Source of the DNA: Closterium sp. Naga37s-1
Taxonomy: Eukaryota > Streptophyta > Zygnematophyceae > Desmidiales > Closteriaceae
Length of the DNA: 64,000 nucleotides
NCBI GenBank assembly: GCA_947471745.1
Contig: CANJKZ010000078.1
Location: 4,592,501 to 4,656,500 of the forward strand
Reading direction: 5' to 3'
The notes under the pieces are model-generated. The model was given only the letters and a program-made list of their open reading frames with translations, did no database searches and was not told where the DNA came from. Below are positions 34,401 to 38,399 of this stretch, piece after piece. Each line of letters starts with the position of its first letter. Within the stretch, counting starts at the first letter, position 1. Both the position numbers and the translations under genes were made by a program.

Positions 34401-37400
34401 TCACGCCCACTTACTCTTCGCTCCGGCTTACCGTCTGCCACTTTGAAGATTCTCCACTTGGTGGTTTCAATCGCATCCCCTCCCACGTCCACGTCCGCCT
34501 GCATCTCGCGAGTGAAGATGTCACCCAGGCCTGAATGGGGGAGCGGAGGGGCAGTGAGGGCGTACGACCACAGGTAAGGCTAAGGAACTTAGGCAACAAT
34601 ACACACGTGCACATCTGCCTGCATCTCCCGAGTGAAGATGTCACCCAGGCCTGAATGGGGAGGGGGAGAAGAGATGGCAGGTATTGTGAGGGAGAAGGGA
34701 GTAGGTAGGCACTGTGAAGGCAAAAGAGCGCCACAGGGAAGGCCGAAACACACGTTCACATTTGCCTGCACACGTCCCACGGGTGCAGATGTCAGCCAGA
34801 CCTGATGGGGGAGGGGGAGGGGGGATGGGGAAGGGAATGGGTAAATGGTGTGAAGGCAGAGGGAGGCACAGGCAATGGAAGAAGACACACGTTCACAAGA
34901 GCTATGTGCATGAGGAACCATGAGGAGTCTAGTTTTGAGGCGCCTCAAAACAAGAGCTATGTGCATGTGGAACCATGAGGAAGAAATGTGCATAACAGGA
35001 AAGAGGGAGGGTATGTGGACAGAGGAAGGGGAGTGAGTGCATGTAGCAGAGAGGAATATTGGAGACGAGAGGAGAGGGGGGAATGGAGACGAGAGGAGGA
35101 ACGGAGAAGAGAAGAGGCAAGAGGAATGGAGAGCTGACCTTGACCGATGGAGACCAAGCGAGTGAGAGTGCGCTCTCTGCCAGAGGCAATAAAAGGTATG
35201 AGGAATCAATAGAAGGAATGACTTTGAGAGCCTTCAAAAAACTTTCCACAGCGAGTGTGACATAGATTTGCCAGAGGCAGAGATTAATGGGATAGACAGC
35301 GGGAATGACCCCTGAATCGAGTGTGAGTAGGATAACTCCCAAAAAGCGAATGTGAGTGTGCAGACATGATGAGAAGGGATGAGAAGAGGAAATTGAGAGG
35401 GGGATCGAGGGAACATGAGAGAGAAAGAGAGGGAGAGTGAAGGGAACGGGTGTTACATAATAAAGGACGTGGAAGTGGGGGGGGGGGGGTGGCGAGTAGT
35501 GAAGGGGTTGGAGGAGCCAGGAAGCAATTTTGTTTTTTTTTAGGACTCCCTACAAGCAACCTACGAAAATAAGTCATCAGAGGGTGTCTTGGGCGCTCAA
35601 CCCATCAGGTTGGCTACGTATTGCACATAAGGGTGTTTCTATTCTATACACGTACGTACGTACCCCACAGTTCCTCTCTCTGGCTTGCCCCCAGATTCCT
35701 GAGACACGGGTAGAGATCGAATGAGGGGCACAAGAAGAGGGGAGGGAGCGGCGTGGAGAGCGAGGGAGGGGCAGGGGGGAGATTGCATGAGGCGTTTATA
35801 AGTGCGCAAATAAGCCACATGCTCTCTCTGGCTTGGCCCTAGTCTCCTGAAACACGAGTAGAGATCAGATGAGGGGTGCAAGGGGAGGGGAGGGAGCTAC
35901 AAGGAAAGGGGAGGGTGCGGCAGTGGGGAGATAGCATGAGGTGTTTATAGGTAGCCACTACTCGACATATGCTCTCTCTGGAGGGAGAAGCAGCAAGGGG
36001 AGGGAGAAGCAGCAAGGGGAGGGAGAAGCAGCAAGGGGAGGGAGAAGCAGCAAGGGGAGGGAGAAGCAGCAAGGGGAGGGGATGAGCGGCAATGAAGGGG
36101 AGAGAAGCAAGAGGTGGAGCTGAGGCGCAAGGGGTGGGGAGAGAGCAGTTGAGGAGGATGCATGTGTTGCTGGCTGGCGAGACGGTGTGAAGACGAGAGG
36201 TCATAGGGCTGTGTGTACGTACGGGCAAACGAGGTAGACAGGAGGGGGACGGGAAAACGTGCGGAAAGCTGATTAGAGGCAGGGATAGGATGACGTGGTG
36301 AGGGAATGAGGGGCGTGTGGGGGAGGAGGGTGGCGTGGCGCGACATGCACCACTATGTTGGGCGCGACAGCTCAAAAGTGGATCTCAGCAGTTGAAGAGC
36401 CCATCAAGGAATCTTCAACGGCTGAGATCCACTTTTGAACTGCTCCTGGTGTGCTTTGAGTTCACTCGCACGAGGGCATGGAGTGGAGTGGAGTGGAGTG
36501 GAATGGGGCGGAGGGCGTTTGGGGGGAAGGAGGAAGGCGTGCTTGCAGATTCCTTGATGGACTCTTCAATGCCTGTGATCCACTTACTTCTGACTGAGCT
36601 GCTCCTGGTGTGCCTTGAGTTGAGTCGACTCAACTTGCACAAAGGGTGGAGTGGAGTGGAGTGGAGTGAGTGGAGTGGAGTGGAGTGGAGTGGAGTGGAG
36701 TGGAGTGCACACTTACAGATTCCTTGATGGACTCTTCAATGGCTGTGATCCACTTCTGAGCTGCTCCTGCACTGGTTGTTGCCACCTGGTGGGCGCGGTG
36801 CAAAGAGGTGCAGTCCAATACAATATTGTCACATGCAGTACAGTCACAAGTGGTACAGTCACATGTGGTAGTCACAAGTGGTACAGTCACATGCGGTAGT
36901 CACAAGTGGTACAGTCACATGCGGTAGTCACAAGTGGTACAGTCACATGTGGTAGTCACAAGTGGTACAGTCACATGTGGTACACTCAAGCGGTGATTGA
37001 TTGTTTGTCTCGAAACAAAGTCGTCTGTTGCTGGACCTGCACTGGTGGCTGCCACCTCGGAACAGCCATAGTAGTATAGTACACACATGGTGCGTGCATG
37101 CCGTGCCGATGTAAGTGTGCGAGAGCAGAGTCGTAAAACAGCTTGATCGCGAACATATACATGATGCATCCACATACACGAGTACAGCATCTGCCATGTT
37201 TCCCCTGCACTGCACCTCCACACATCCCATCACACATCCCATCACACATCCCATCACACATCCCATCACACATCCCATCACGCATCCCATCACACATCCC
37301 ATCACGCATCCCATCACACATCCCATCACACATCCCATCACGCATCCCATCACGCATCCCATCACACATCCCATCACACATCCCATCACGCATCCCATCA

Positions 37401-38399
37401 CACATCCCATCGCGCATCCCATCACACATCCCATCACGCATCCCATCTCGCATCCCATCACACATCCCATCACACATCCCATCACACATCCCATCACGCA
37501 TCCAATCACACAGACCATCACACACCCACCCCAGCATACTCACCCCAAACACCAAGTCACACACGTCATCACACACCCTAACCAATCACATCTCATCCCT
37601 TCAGTCGTCTTCACACCATTCCTATCCTCCCGTCCTCCCATCCTCCCAGCCCAGAATGCTTCTCCGTTTTCCTATCGCAGACTAATTCGTTCCCAAGTCT
37701 TCCCACCTTTTTGAGGCTACCCACCTCTCCCAAGCCTTCTCACCTTTCCACCTTGGTCTGGCATGGCCTTATTGTACACCCGGATGGCGTGAAGGGCCTA
37801 TAGCGGGGATAAACAGGCAAGAGGCCCAGGGGCACAAATTGATCTGGCGATTCTTCCCACCCCTTCCAAGCCTACCTACCTCTTCCAAGCCTTCTCACCT
37901 TTCCACCTTGGTCTGGCATGGCCTTGTTGTACACCCGGAAGGAGTGAAGGGCCTATAGCGGGGATAAACAGGCAAGAGGGGCACAGATTGGAAGACCAGG
38001 GAGAGAGTGAGGGAGCTGGGAAGGTGGTAACCAAACATGCGCTCATCCTACAGCGGGGATGGATGGACGGAATGAAGAAATGTCAATATCGATGTCAATA
38101 TCGAACAGGAGCAGTGATGTCAGCAGCAGCAACAACATGTCGCCATTTCTATCAACAGCAATGGCAACAACAACATTAGCATCCATGGAAGGAACATTGA
38201 CAGCACAGCAACGAATATCACAATCAATCTCTCAGCCGACCATCGGCGTGCACCTCAAACATCAACATCTCATCTCATCCGTCCATCGGCACACACTTTG
38301 ATTAAGAATATCGCATCTCACCCGTCCATCAGCGTACACCTCGCGTCCGCAATCCTCCACTGCAAGTTGCGGGGTCAGCACGCCGCTAGACACCGGCTC
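13059..38399 (-). CDS. EDR2: EDR2-like protein: PH, START and DUF1336 (EDR2_C) domains; 5' end not found
   Basis: Exons, 5' to 3': 38399-38322, 37797-37744, 36766-36717, 35176-35139 (tentative), 34530-34432, 34123-34095, 33135-33035, 31852-31754, 30097-30033, 28495-28424, 27005-26547, 26048-25900, 25281-25209, 24348-24125, 16854-16753, 15587-15393, 14961-14866, 14469-14368, 13154-13059. From 35176 on, every junction is GT/AG and the reading phase carries through exactly, giving about 660 codons. With the PH exons the total is ~720 residues, the size of plant EDR2 (phosphoinositide- and lipid-binding regulator of defence and cell death). Landmarks are the PH helix KWITAIEESIKES, START VVEAMDGHTDI and TWRRNHDGSY, and DUF1336 LAVDWFKSDSRIDNVA, VPGKPNYSCV, FRNSRFKLIPRI and DVDVGSSSVA. 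The N-terminal PH exon and one small exon after 36717 are unidentified. Confidence 0.92.
13229..13572 (-). repeat. Acceptor-side copies of the EDR2-like terminal exon
   Basis: Copies at about 13325-13229 and 13572-13505 repeat ELP..LLGT..LMRL with a preceding CAG. They are diverged from each other and from the real exon. Confidence 0.8.
13760..14310 (-). repeat. Donor-side copies of the DVDVGSS exon (five)
   Basis: Copies at about 13760, 13916, 13966, 14106 and 14230 repeat the 3' part of the exon (IGL.LSYVTSLVVDLALL). Most keep the GAG|GTGAGA donor. They lack the exon's 5' part and acceptor. Confidence 0.88.
13872..13889. repeat. Palindrome TTTTGAGACGTCTCAAAA between two copies
   Basis: A perfect 18-bp palindrome. 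A 30-bp sequence lies on its left (13824-13853) and again immediately on its right (13891-13920), with one mismatch. Confidence 0.9.
14368..14469 (-). CDS. EDR2-like exon: DUF1336 (DVDVGSSSVARSVIG)
   Basis: 34 codons, MDVDVGSSSVARSVIGLVLS then YVTSLVVDLALLIE. Acceptor AACCAG, donor GTGAGA. Five donor-side copies lie downstream. Confidence 0.93.
14866..14961 (-). CDS. EDR2-like exon: DUF1336 (GFWAVKRAVGTKAAILGKA)
   Basis: 32 codons ending CSYYKGENYLE, counterpart of the GSWIVRQSVG...CLLGKA...YLE stretch of EDR2. Acceptor CTGCAG, donor GTAGGG. A donor-side copy lies at ~14708-14765. Confidence 0.92.
15207..16240 (-). repeat. Partial copies around the VPGKPNYSC exon
   Basis: 15207-15320: donor-side copy (FRNSRFKLIPRIEE with GTGCGTGTG). 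About 15690-15846, 15885-15972 and 16085-16225: acceptor-side copies (SEAGKKLPFVFVLN..VPGKPN). The real exon lies between the two groups. Confidence 0.88.
15393..15587 (-). CDS. EDR2-like exon: DUF1336 (VPGKPNYSCV...FRNSRFKLIPRI)
   Basis: 65 codons, acceptor TTGCAG, donor GTGCGT. Encodes SEAGKKLPFVFVLNLQVPGK, then FAADRPVKPDSLLGRF and FRNSRFKLIPRIEE. One donor-side copy lies downstream (15207-15320) and three acceptor-side copies upstream (15685-16240). Confidence 0.93.
16361..16560 (+). repeat. GGAAGGGAAGGGTACA minisatellite
   Basis: About a dozen ~16-bp units in the intron upstream of the VPGKPNYSC exon. Open in several frames, no coding sense. Confidence 0.85.
16753..16854 (-). CDS. EDR2-like exon: DUF1336 (LAVDWFKSDSRIDNVA)
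   Basis: 34 codons, acceptor CTGCAG, donor GTAAAG. Encodes IPAAPPLLSLLAVDWFKSDS then RIDNVAARPGSVMQ. The 7.3-kb intron before it hosts the non-LTR elements and an acceptor-side copy of this exon at 23131-23182. Confidence 0.92.
16905..16964. repeat. (GA)n microsatellite
   Basis: About 60 bp of pure AG repeat left of the non-LTR 3'-end fragment. Confidence 0.95.
16965..17171 (+). mobile_element. Very short 3' remnant of the non-LTR element, plus its (GA)n tail
   Basis: 16965-17083 ends TGTACC..CCATATGAAATGCAAGGACCATT, like the 3' ends of the two larger copies, and runs into (GA)n at 17085-17171. It is probably a strongly 5'-truncated insertion. Confidence 0.5.
17458..18780 (-). CDS. Opposite-strand ORF in the non-LTR 5' region (unknown, Gag-like composition)
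   Basis: 440 codons from the ATG starting MATEAEKSAVDQG; the frame is open further to 18888. The Ala/Pro-rich N-terminal part is followed by an RGG box (GGRGGWWGGHGRGRGG) and MQQLREDFPGMLAAAMRSAL. The C-terminal ~120 residues are predicted by eye to be helical (LAQLWRLVECQQALTLILVN, then VSQLDETVEGLTAHL). The composition is as protein-like as the overlapping plus frame. Only one of the two frames need be real in this stretch. No family is recognised. Confidence 0.4.
   Translation of the reverse strand: MATEAEKSAVDQGRTAESAIAPPPALVAGVAVAAAPFAPPAPPVAVAASSVPVPPVSAPPPSLPHVDPTSGAPVPVAQPSLVAALSVQAAARGPAPGTAVGAGPDSARLVAPAAAPVHPVAQRHAESQIHGAAGGNAAAHRGRGSPRRRPSSSYRSAHRGGRGGWWGGHGRGRGGPSEMQQLREDFPGMLAAAMRSALSGAPNLGNSLAPAAPASAPAPVNAQAPAAPLAAPAPPALAYPRVPAPGADRAPRASLCPVSAAPYPLLPWIPPLPDTGFVGAGGGGARVAFVPPRQRADVPSVQPPPPLPAPAALLTTGLAQVPTATLAQLWRLVECQQALTLILVNSHFAILRNPGSTLDRDARADCMAAAAQLAFLLLPVLGAPALGGVAVSQLDETVEGLTAHLRDGGAIEAVGATALVVQQLWRTMRAILAALDAHLM
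17571..22253 (+). CDS. Non-LTR retrotransposon polyprotein: RT and restriction-like endonuclease
   Basis: 1560 residues from the first ATG. RT spans roughly residues 790-1080: KPDGGTRPIAIGECVLRLAA, ADLANAFNSVDRHAM, GVRQGDPLGPLLF and the AYADDVTFLG catalytic box. The C-terminal part has CNC...HLLRC...THNEL (residues ~1337-1370), then the endonuclease core KKADLALR, DVTVTDP and KKHGLY. This order is that of R2/RLE-clade elements, which nick a target and prime reverse transcription there. No apurinic endonuclease domain is seen. The N-terminal ~380 residues are low-complexity and overlap an opposite-strand frame. In-frame Mets occur at 17571, 17985 and 18072, then not until 19458, inside conserved sequence, so the true start is uncertain. 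Confidence 0.85.
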   Translation: MLSDPRPSRPAARPLRLPARALPARVGGGRQAGQQPPCNQLAHHDQECSLGSGEWQNVSSPESVSGPADTPPIATTGRESPWELGPAQWSVARPEQEEGAEAALMEHQHAAAEGRRPPSPLRLPPPQIPCLEEEESMAAGDMAQQKQDTRMHAEHDQRQEREPAGTPMRVAQEQQGARPELAHSLERGRTQERREPESFQDSVRHSGHCASPQLTSPGNPRAAAASRLAHRARDRDLPTSHRGLRGAPTGTTRRGVAEENLAPDALPHCPPRHRESETPRAAARRDAPAQPQGPPGGQSRGRRPPLSPAQGPGRQLGQTARPQATAARREPARRTWDQRVEGSEGEPTPAGLEQRTPQQQQEEPGGQREQQQQLHQQQGPEAEQSRSQRCDLDPPLTSPLQSPLRRTRRQQVIEDARLRQNAGVGSRGNPQLTAASARARGGRAGGRGRGRGTREGGPENAFQAAARRALTELARTNEEVEVSGSIYEAEEGEEGAPLTSNASEEAQSQTPARGRISSTHARSASSNFRNTFTQPRPSPQIQTASRPPATTANHPAQPNLTSPPANAPRTAARGNQQQPQPPPQKSPEALAKDDTLFANVSTWNLDKLRDSRNAPLARRLPEKLRLLFAMVMLTPLLRLAHDPDSIPAWTILLFAARLTLRQHSPRHPDWKATRERLRKFLRGEWEALYQETVDSLESPQPPRHQPDDLGVISRAEGLARRGSLCRAVMALEATPVSKPSPAVLESLRAKHPSAPRPGTPWPQPEPDSYLAVSREVFLKLLSRCENGVGAGPSGTTFEHLREAALIHATVGYHLHALVNTILRGKLCQEVGKLLTASRLIALDKPDGGTRPIAIGECVLRLAAKAALTQLAKAAREFFLPLQFGVAVPGGAEAVIHIVRTFTAANKDALVLQADLANAFNSVDRHAMATALKDSQLEPLLPLVHFSYGQPSILHLDAAFDHPPLLSETGVRQGDPLGPLLFAAAMQPALKAAAEAHPEVICLAYADDVTFLGEPSSCAAAFNHFTSRLAEIGLSHNPAKRGAWSERTPTDYRLPEGIPPSSEGLKVLGSYIDSSSATSAFVRSSLEAMSAPLGLIERMEPQLAGLLLSRCISRRVSYLARTTPLPFLPKEEWSEWGRRLLETLLTACGINHPRGDEETSRTWAQASLPISLGGLGLTDPSVEGSYSFLASYTQAQLLLDSLDSECSGPLEVTRELMRGPYTESSPLTEWLAECEGELPLPAQEVLQAERSAPTAGKLQPGVAMAIQGQRYAVQVDEVRGMSPNPNNGHTQRMLSLSGYGAGDWLNAVPIHSSLRLEAPHFANALQFRLGLPFAAPGVCNCSKKVEIPDKRLPNHLLRCGTWGGRTNTHNELRDECARMAQDAGFMVHIETAAFSPVEEKKADLALRCRSTGAVYICDVTVTDPISTRDENATKGRGWAAREAADKKHGLYKDRPEWVKFFPLAVETYGCPCPESVDFLKLLAETAARRFFNAEPTSYQAAKLLHQYRQRWSVALQRGQSIGYLEKCNIAAAVENPLLEAVGEAPSLGDCLSVLDPALDLT
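22365..22446. repeat. (AG)n microsatellite between the two non-LTR copies
   Basis: 82 bp of pure AG repeat; the second copy starts immediately after it. Confidence 0.95.
22447..23109 (+). mobile_element. 5'-truncated second non-LTR copy
   Basis: It starts abruptly within the endonuclease region and runs through the stop and 3' UTR to GGCCATT followed by (AG)6. The coding part is nearly the same as the long copy while the 3' UTR is clearly diverged, so it belongs to a related subfamily. 5' truncation is typical of target-primed reverse transcription. Confidence 0.88.
22460..22990 (+). pseudogene. Truncated endonuclease-domain fragment of the second non-LTR copy
   Basis: 176 codons from the first Met, reading MVHIETAAFSPVEEKKADLA onward, differing from the long copy at few residues. 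It is not functional alone. Confidence 0.88.
23131..23182 (-). repeat. Acceptor-side copy of the LAVDWFKSD exon
   Basis: The minus strand reads CAG then ITAAQPILSLLAVDWLYS. It is preceded by the same GA-rich upstream sequence as the true exon at 16854, about 6.3 kb away. The non-LTR elements lie between them. Confidence 0.85.
23232..23490. repeat. Cluster of palindromes between duplicated segments
   Basis: TTTTGAGGCGCCTAAAA (23275-23291), GGGGCGCCTCAAAA (23304-23317), TTTGAGAATTCTCAAA (23420-23435) and CTTTTGAGGCATGCCTTCAAA (23466-23486). The first two lie between copies of a ~42-bp GA-rich sequence (23232-23273, 23343-23384). The others lie next to repeats of AGGTACGTGG. Confidence 0.8.
23525..24060 (-). 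repeat. Three donor-side copies of the NFCVRGATYLSDGIK exon
   Basis: Copies beginning near 23525, 23700 and 23940 repeat GEK..AQASLP.GVDPKDAH.W..A.ADN.CVRGATY.SDGI and the end of the exon. All lie downstream of the complete exon at 24125-24348. Confidence 0.9.
24125..24348 (-). CDS. EDR2-like exon: linker and start of DUF1336
   Basis: 224 nt. Encodes FLVEEEEEDKERWEVRRELQ, VDATPADLAAIGEKMKAQAS, then NFCVRGATYLSDGIK, the NFxVRGxxY start of the EDR2_C domain. Acceptor GAACAG, donor GTATGG. It is the only copy of the array with both ends. Confidence 0.9.
24520..24905 (-). repeat. Acceptor-side copies of the same DUF1336 exon
   Basis: At least three copies of EEEADKERWEVRRE.QVDATPADL, one extending to GEKMRAQASLP. 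All lie upstream of the complete exon, separated by GA-rich spacer. Confidence 0.85.
25209..25281 (-). CDS. EDR2-like exon: KVSAKARWQGLKWMVQFGF
   Basis: 73 nt, acceptor GGCAG, donor GTGAGT, in phase with both neighbours. I see no specific homology, but phase and splice sites support it. A donor-side copy lies at ~25075-25112. Confidence 0.7.
25385..25830 (-). repeat. Donor-side copies of the SLEDQFFDAE exon
   Basis: Three copies of SLMER.ESLEDQFFDAE...EPAK followed by donor-like sequence, at about 25440-25500, 25590-25635 and 25750-25815. Confidence 0.85.
25900..26048 (-). CDS. EDR2-like exon: LREYFAAQPAMEEYVERN
   Basis: 149 nt, acceptor TTACAG, donor GTGCGT. It contains SLMERTESLEDQFFDAE, an acidic linker before DUF1336. 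An acceptor-side copy lies at 26130-26210 and donor-side copies at 25385-25830. Confidence 0.88.
26130..26210 (-). repeat. Acceptor-side copy of the LREYFAAQPAMEEY exon
   Basis: The minus strand reads EYFAAQPAMEEHVERNTEEM after an acceptor-like region. It lies upstream of the real exon. Confidence 0.85.
26374..26470 (-). repeat. Donor-side copy of the long linker exon
   Basis: Repeats ELDGHVAFEELADSFPYASL then CRIAG|GTATGG, downstream of the real exon end at 26547. Confidence 0.85.
26547..27005 (-). CDS. EDR2-like exon: START end and variable linker
   Basis: 459 nt, the longest exon. It begins GSWDILPLTPARPKSGHVKC (acceptor AACCAG), continues LVRHVIELG, a Ser/Pro/Ala linker and a KEKEREL stretch, and ends GHVAFEEFADSFPYASLCRI (donor GTATGG). 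SFPYASLCRIAG-LREYF matches IPYALLCQVAGLKEY-type START ends. Confidence 0.88.
27160..27760 (-). repeat. Three acceptor-side copies of the long linker exon
   Basis: Copies ending near 27272, 27632 and 27752 begin CAACCAG then WDILPLTPARP..., the closest reaching VKCLVRHVIKLGTAPS. All lie upstream of the real exon start at 27005. Confidence 0.88.
27845..28140. repeat. Duplicated intron segment with TTTTTGAGAAGTCTAAAAAAG filler
   Basis: CACTC(C/G)C(G/A)ATGAGGGGAGGGATGAGAAG occurs twice (about 27880 and 27970). Imperfect palindromes related to TTTTGAG...CTCAAAA lie between and before the copies. Confidence 0.65.
28424..28495 (-). CDS. EDR2-like exon: ITTFNTFHDSKPPNAR
   Basis: 72 nt, acceptor CACCAG, donor GTGAGT, phase-compatible on both sides. 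It corresponds to the end of the START region. Six or more acceptor-side copies lie upstream. Confidence 0.75.
28580..29275 (-). repeat. Acceptor-side copies of the ITTFNTFHDSKPPNA exon
   Basis: Six or more copies (about 28590, 28735, 28865, 28985, 29160, 29245) of GCATCACCACGTTCAACAC...AAGCC.CCCA, most keeping a CAG acceptor. All lie upstream of the real exon. Confidence 0.85.
29362..29527. repeat. 61-bp duplication around a 36-nt hairpin
   Basis: 29362-29422 and 29467-29527 are near-identical. Between them 29422-29457 forms 17-bp arms around CT, with core TTTTGAGACTTCTCAAAA. Confidence 0.9.
29590..29725. repeat. Tandem GAGACGTCTC units and flanking partial inverted copies
   Basis: CTTGAGACGTCTCTAAACTCT and variants occur four times (29589-29660), ending CTTGAGACTTCTCAAAT. 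On either side are copies, partly inverted, of CACCTTTGACAC. Confidence 0.7.
29749..29930 (-). repeat. Donor-side copies of the TWRRNHDGSY exon
   Basis: Two copies (about 29749-29790 and 29874-29915) read SRTWRRNHDGSY|GTGAGT but lack the RPLEKE part. They lie downstream of the complete exon at 30033. Confidence 0.88.
30033..30097 (-). CDS. EDR2-like exon: START domain (TWRRNHDGSY)
   Basis: 65 nt encoding RPLEKEVLASRTWRRNHDGS then Y. WRRN-DGSY is the most conserved START motif of EDR2 proteins. It is the only copy with both a GAGCAG acceptor and a GTGAGT donor in phase. Confidence 0.9.
30190..31208 (-). repeat. Eight acceptor-side copies of the TWRRNHDGSY exon
   Basis: Copies at about 30200, 30345, 30475, 30600, 30795, 30945, 31083 and 31162 repeat the exon's 5' part (acceptor then RPLEKEVLAS, some with TWRR). 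Spacing is ~80-190 bp. The last two are almost identical and flank a 30-bp palindrome. Confidence 0.9.
31128..31157. repeat. 30-bp perfect palindrome with core TTTTGAGGCGCCTCAAAA
   Basis: GGTGTATTTTGAGGC followed by its exact reverse complement. It lies between two 47-bp copies (31083-31129 and 31162-31208) that differ at one base. Confidence 0.93.
31500..31740 (-). repeat. Two donor-side copies of the DGHTDI exon
   Basis: Copies near 31537-31585 and 31648-31700 repeat CGTGAGTA.ACTG.C.GTTGG followed by GAATATGATG, the 3' end of the exon with its donor. Confidence 0.75.
31754..31852 (-). CDS. EDR2-like exon: START domain (DGHTDI)
   Basis: Encodes WDTFTVENEVVEAMDGHTDI then IFALVTNRQYTHG. Acceptor GGGCAG, donor GTAAGT. 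It has three acceptor-side copies upstream and two donor-side copies downstream. Confidence 0.88.
31915..32330 (-). repeat. Three acceptor-side copies of the DGHTDI exon
   Basis: Copies near 31930-31985, 32065-32132 and 32270-32325 read (GG)CAGGTG-GACACGTTCACAGTGGAGAA onward (VEAVDGHTDI). Each keeps an acceptor. Confidence 0.88.
32405..32960. repeat. TGTGCATGTGGAC minisatellites and CCAACCCA repeats
   Basis: 12-bp TGTGCATGTGGA units at 32420-32485 and 32845-32940, with AACCCAACCCACTTG repeats between. No coding sense. Confidence 0.8.
33035..33135 (-). CDS. EDR2-like exon: START domain (AEGVVEASADSIFEVLM)
   Basis: Acceptor GAGCAG, donor GTGAGT. Encodes EGFESLIKAEGVVEASADSI then FEVLMSTSAPLSM, matching the (A)VGVVEAT...IFELLM START helix of EDR2. 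Confidence 0.88.
33255..33520. repeat. (CAG)n runs, duplicated context
   Basis: GCAGGGCAGCAGCAGCAGCAGCAG occurs at about 33262 and 33482, each followed by AGAG.C. It may be another exon-edge copy; no exon is assigned here. Confidence 0.55.
33616..33845. repeat. ~113-bp direct tandem duplication
   Basis: TTGACCAAGGTCAACCAC(G/A)CATGACGACCATCCCTGGATAAGCGGATTA with flanks occurs twice with few changes. Confidence 0.85.
33975..34070. repeat. (CCCAT)n microsatellite
   Basis: About 19 CCCAT units, nearly pure, just downstream of the LRFFHEASE micro-exon. Confidence 0.95.
34095..34123 (-). CDS. EDR2-like micro-exon: LRFFHEASE
   Basis: 29 nt, acceptor TTTCAG, donor GTGAGA. It completes G-LRFFHEASE, counterpart of GLRIFEE in EDR2. 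Confidence 0.75.
34432..34530 (-). CDS. EDR2-like exon: linker into START (KWRIFKVADG)
   Basis: Encodes LGDIFTREMQADVDVGGDAI then ETTKWRIFKVADG across the junction. This is the counterpart of the KHWRLLQCQNG segment of EDR2. Acceptor ATTCAG, donor GTAAGC. Two acceptor-side copies lie upstream (34595-34660, 34755-34805). Confidence 0.8.
34595..34805 (-). repeat. Two acceptor-side copies of the KWRIFKVADG exon
   Basis: Copies at about 34610-34652 and 34765-34803 repeat CAGGCCTGGGTGACATCTTC then Gln-Ala-Asp-Val codons, upstream of the real exon. Confidence 0.8.
34896..34981. repeat. 31-bp duplication around palindrome GTTTTGAGGCGCCTCAAAAC
   Basis: 34896-34926 and 34951-34981 differ at one base; the 20-bp perfect palindrome 34932-34951 lies between. 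Confidence 0.93.
35139..35176 (-). CDS. EDR2-like exon (tentative): linker
   Basis: 38 nt, ERTLTRLVSIGQ, acceptor CTGGCAG, donor GTCAGC. Its 3' phase fits the next exon, but no strong homology supports it. Confidence 0.4.
36368..36442. repeat. Inverted copy of the PH helix exon
   Basis: 31-nt arms (36368-36398 and 36412-36442, two mismatches) around 13 nt. Each arm repeats CAAAAGTGGATCTCAGC, the start of KWIT/SAIE, in opposite orientation. A further direct copy lies at 36546-36615. Confidence 0.85.
36480..36710. repeat. (GGAGT)n tracts
   Basis: TGGAG/TGGAGTGGAG runs at 36480-36512 and 36646-36708. Confidence 0.85.
36717..36766 (-). CDS. EDR2-like exon: PH C-terminal helix
   Basis: Encodes AAQKWITAIEESIKES with donor GTAAGT. 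Acceptor choice is uncertain: GTGCAG at 36767, or GCTCAG leaving KWITAIEESIKES (36755-36717), which keeps phase with the preceding exon. Confidence 0.65.
36828..36985. repeat. CACAAGTGGTACAGTCACATG(T/C)GGTAGT minisatellite
   Basis: About six ~28-bp units in the intron before the PH helix exon. Confidence 0.85.
37212..37515. repeat. 12-bp minisatellite CATCCCATCACA, about 25 units
   Basis: Units alternate ACACATCCCATC and ACGCATCCCATC. Open in several frames on both strands because 12 is a multiple of 3. Confidence 0.93.
37744..37797 (-). CDS. EDR2-like exon: PH domain (VYNK), copy A
   Basis: 18 codons, ALHAIRVYNKAMPDQGGK, phase 0 on both sides, acceptor CTATAG, donor GTGAGA. It directly continues the preceding ADGR. 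VYNK is conserved in EDR2 PH domains. Confidence 0.75.
37899..37952 (-). CDS. EDR2-like exon: PH domain (VYNK), copy B
   Basis: A second complete 54-nt copy encoding ALHSFRVYNKAMPDQGGK, with the same acceptor and donor. It could be an alternative exon or be skipped. Including both would keep frame. Confidence 0.55.
38322..38399 (-). CDS. EDR2-like exon: PH domain strands
   Basis: 26 codons, EPVSSGVLTPQLAVEDCGRE then VYADGR|GTGAGA. VEDCG corresponds to the VEDRG segment of the EDR2 PH domain. The acceptor is GAGCAG. An acceptor-side copy lies upstream at 38480-38530 and donor-side traces downstream near 38240-38290. Confidence 0.75.

Noticed and set aside
37212..37515. Regularly spaced repeats resembling a CRISPR array
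   Set aside because: A plain 12-bp tandem repeat without unique spacers, in a eukaryotic intron.
37115..37714. Open frames of ITHP, SHIP and CDGM repeats on both strands
   Set aside because: Products of the 12-bp minisatellite; no start context or homology.
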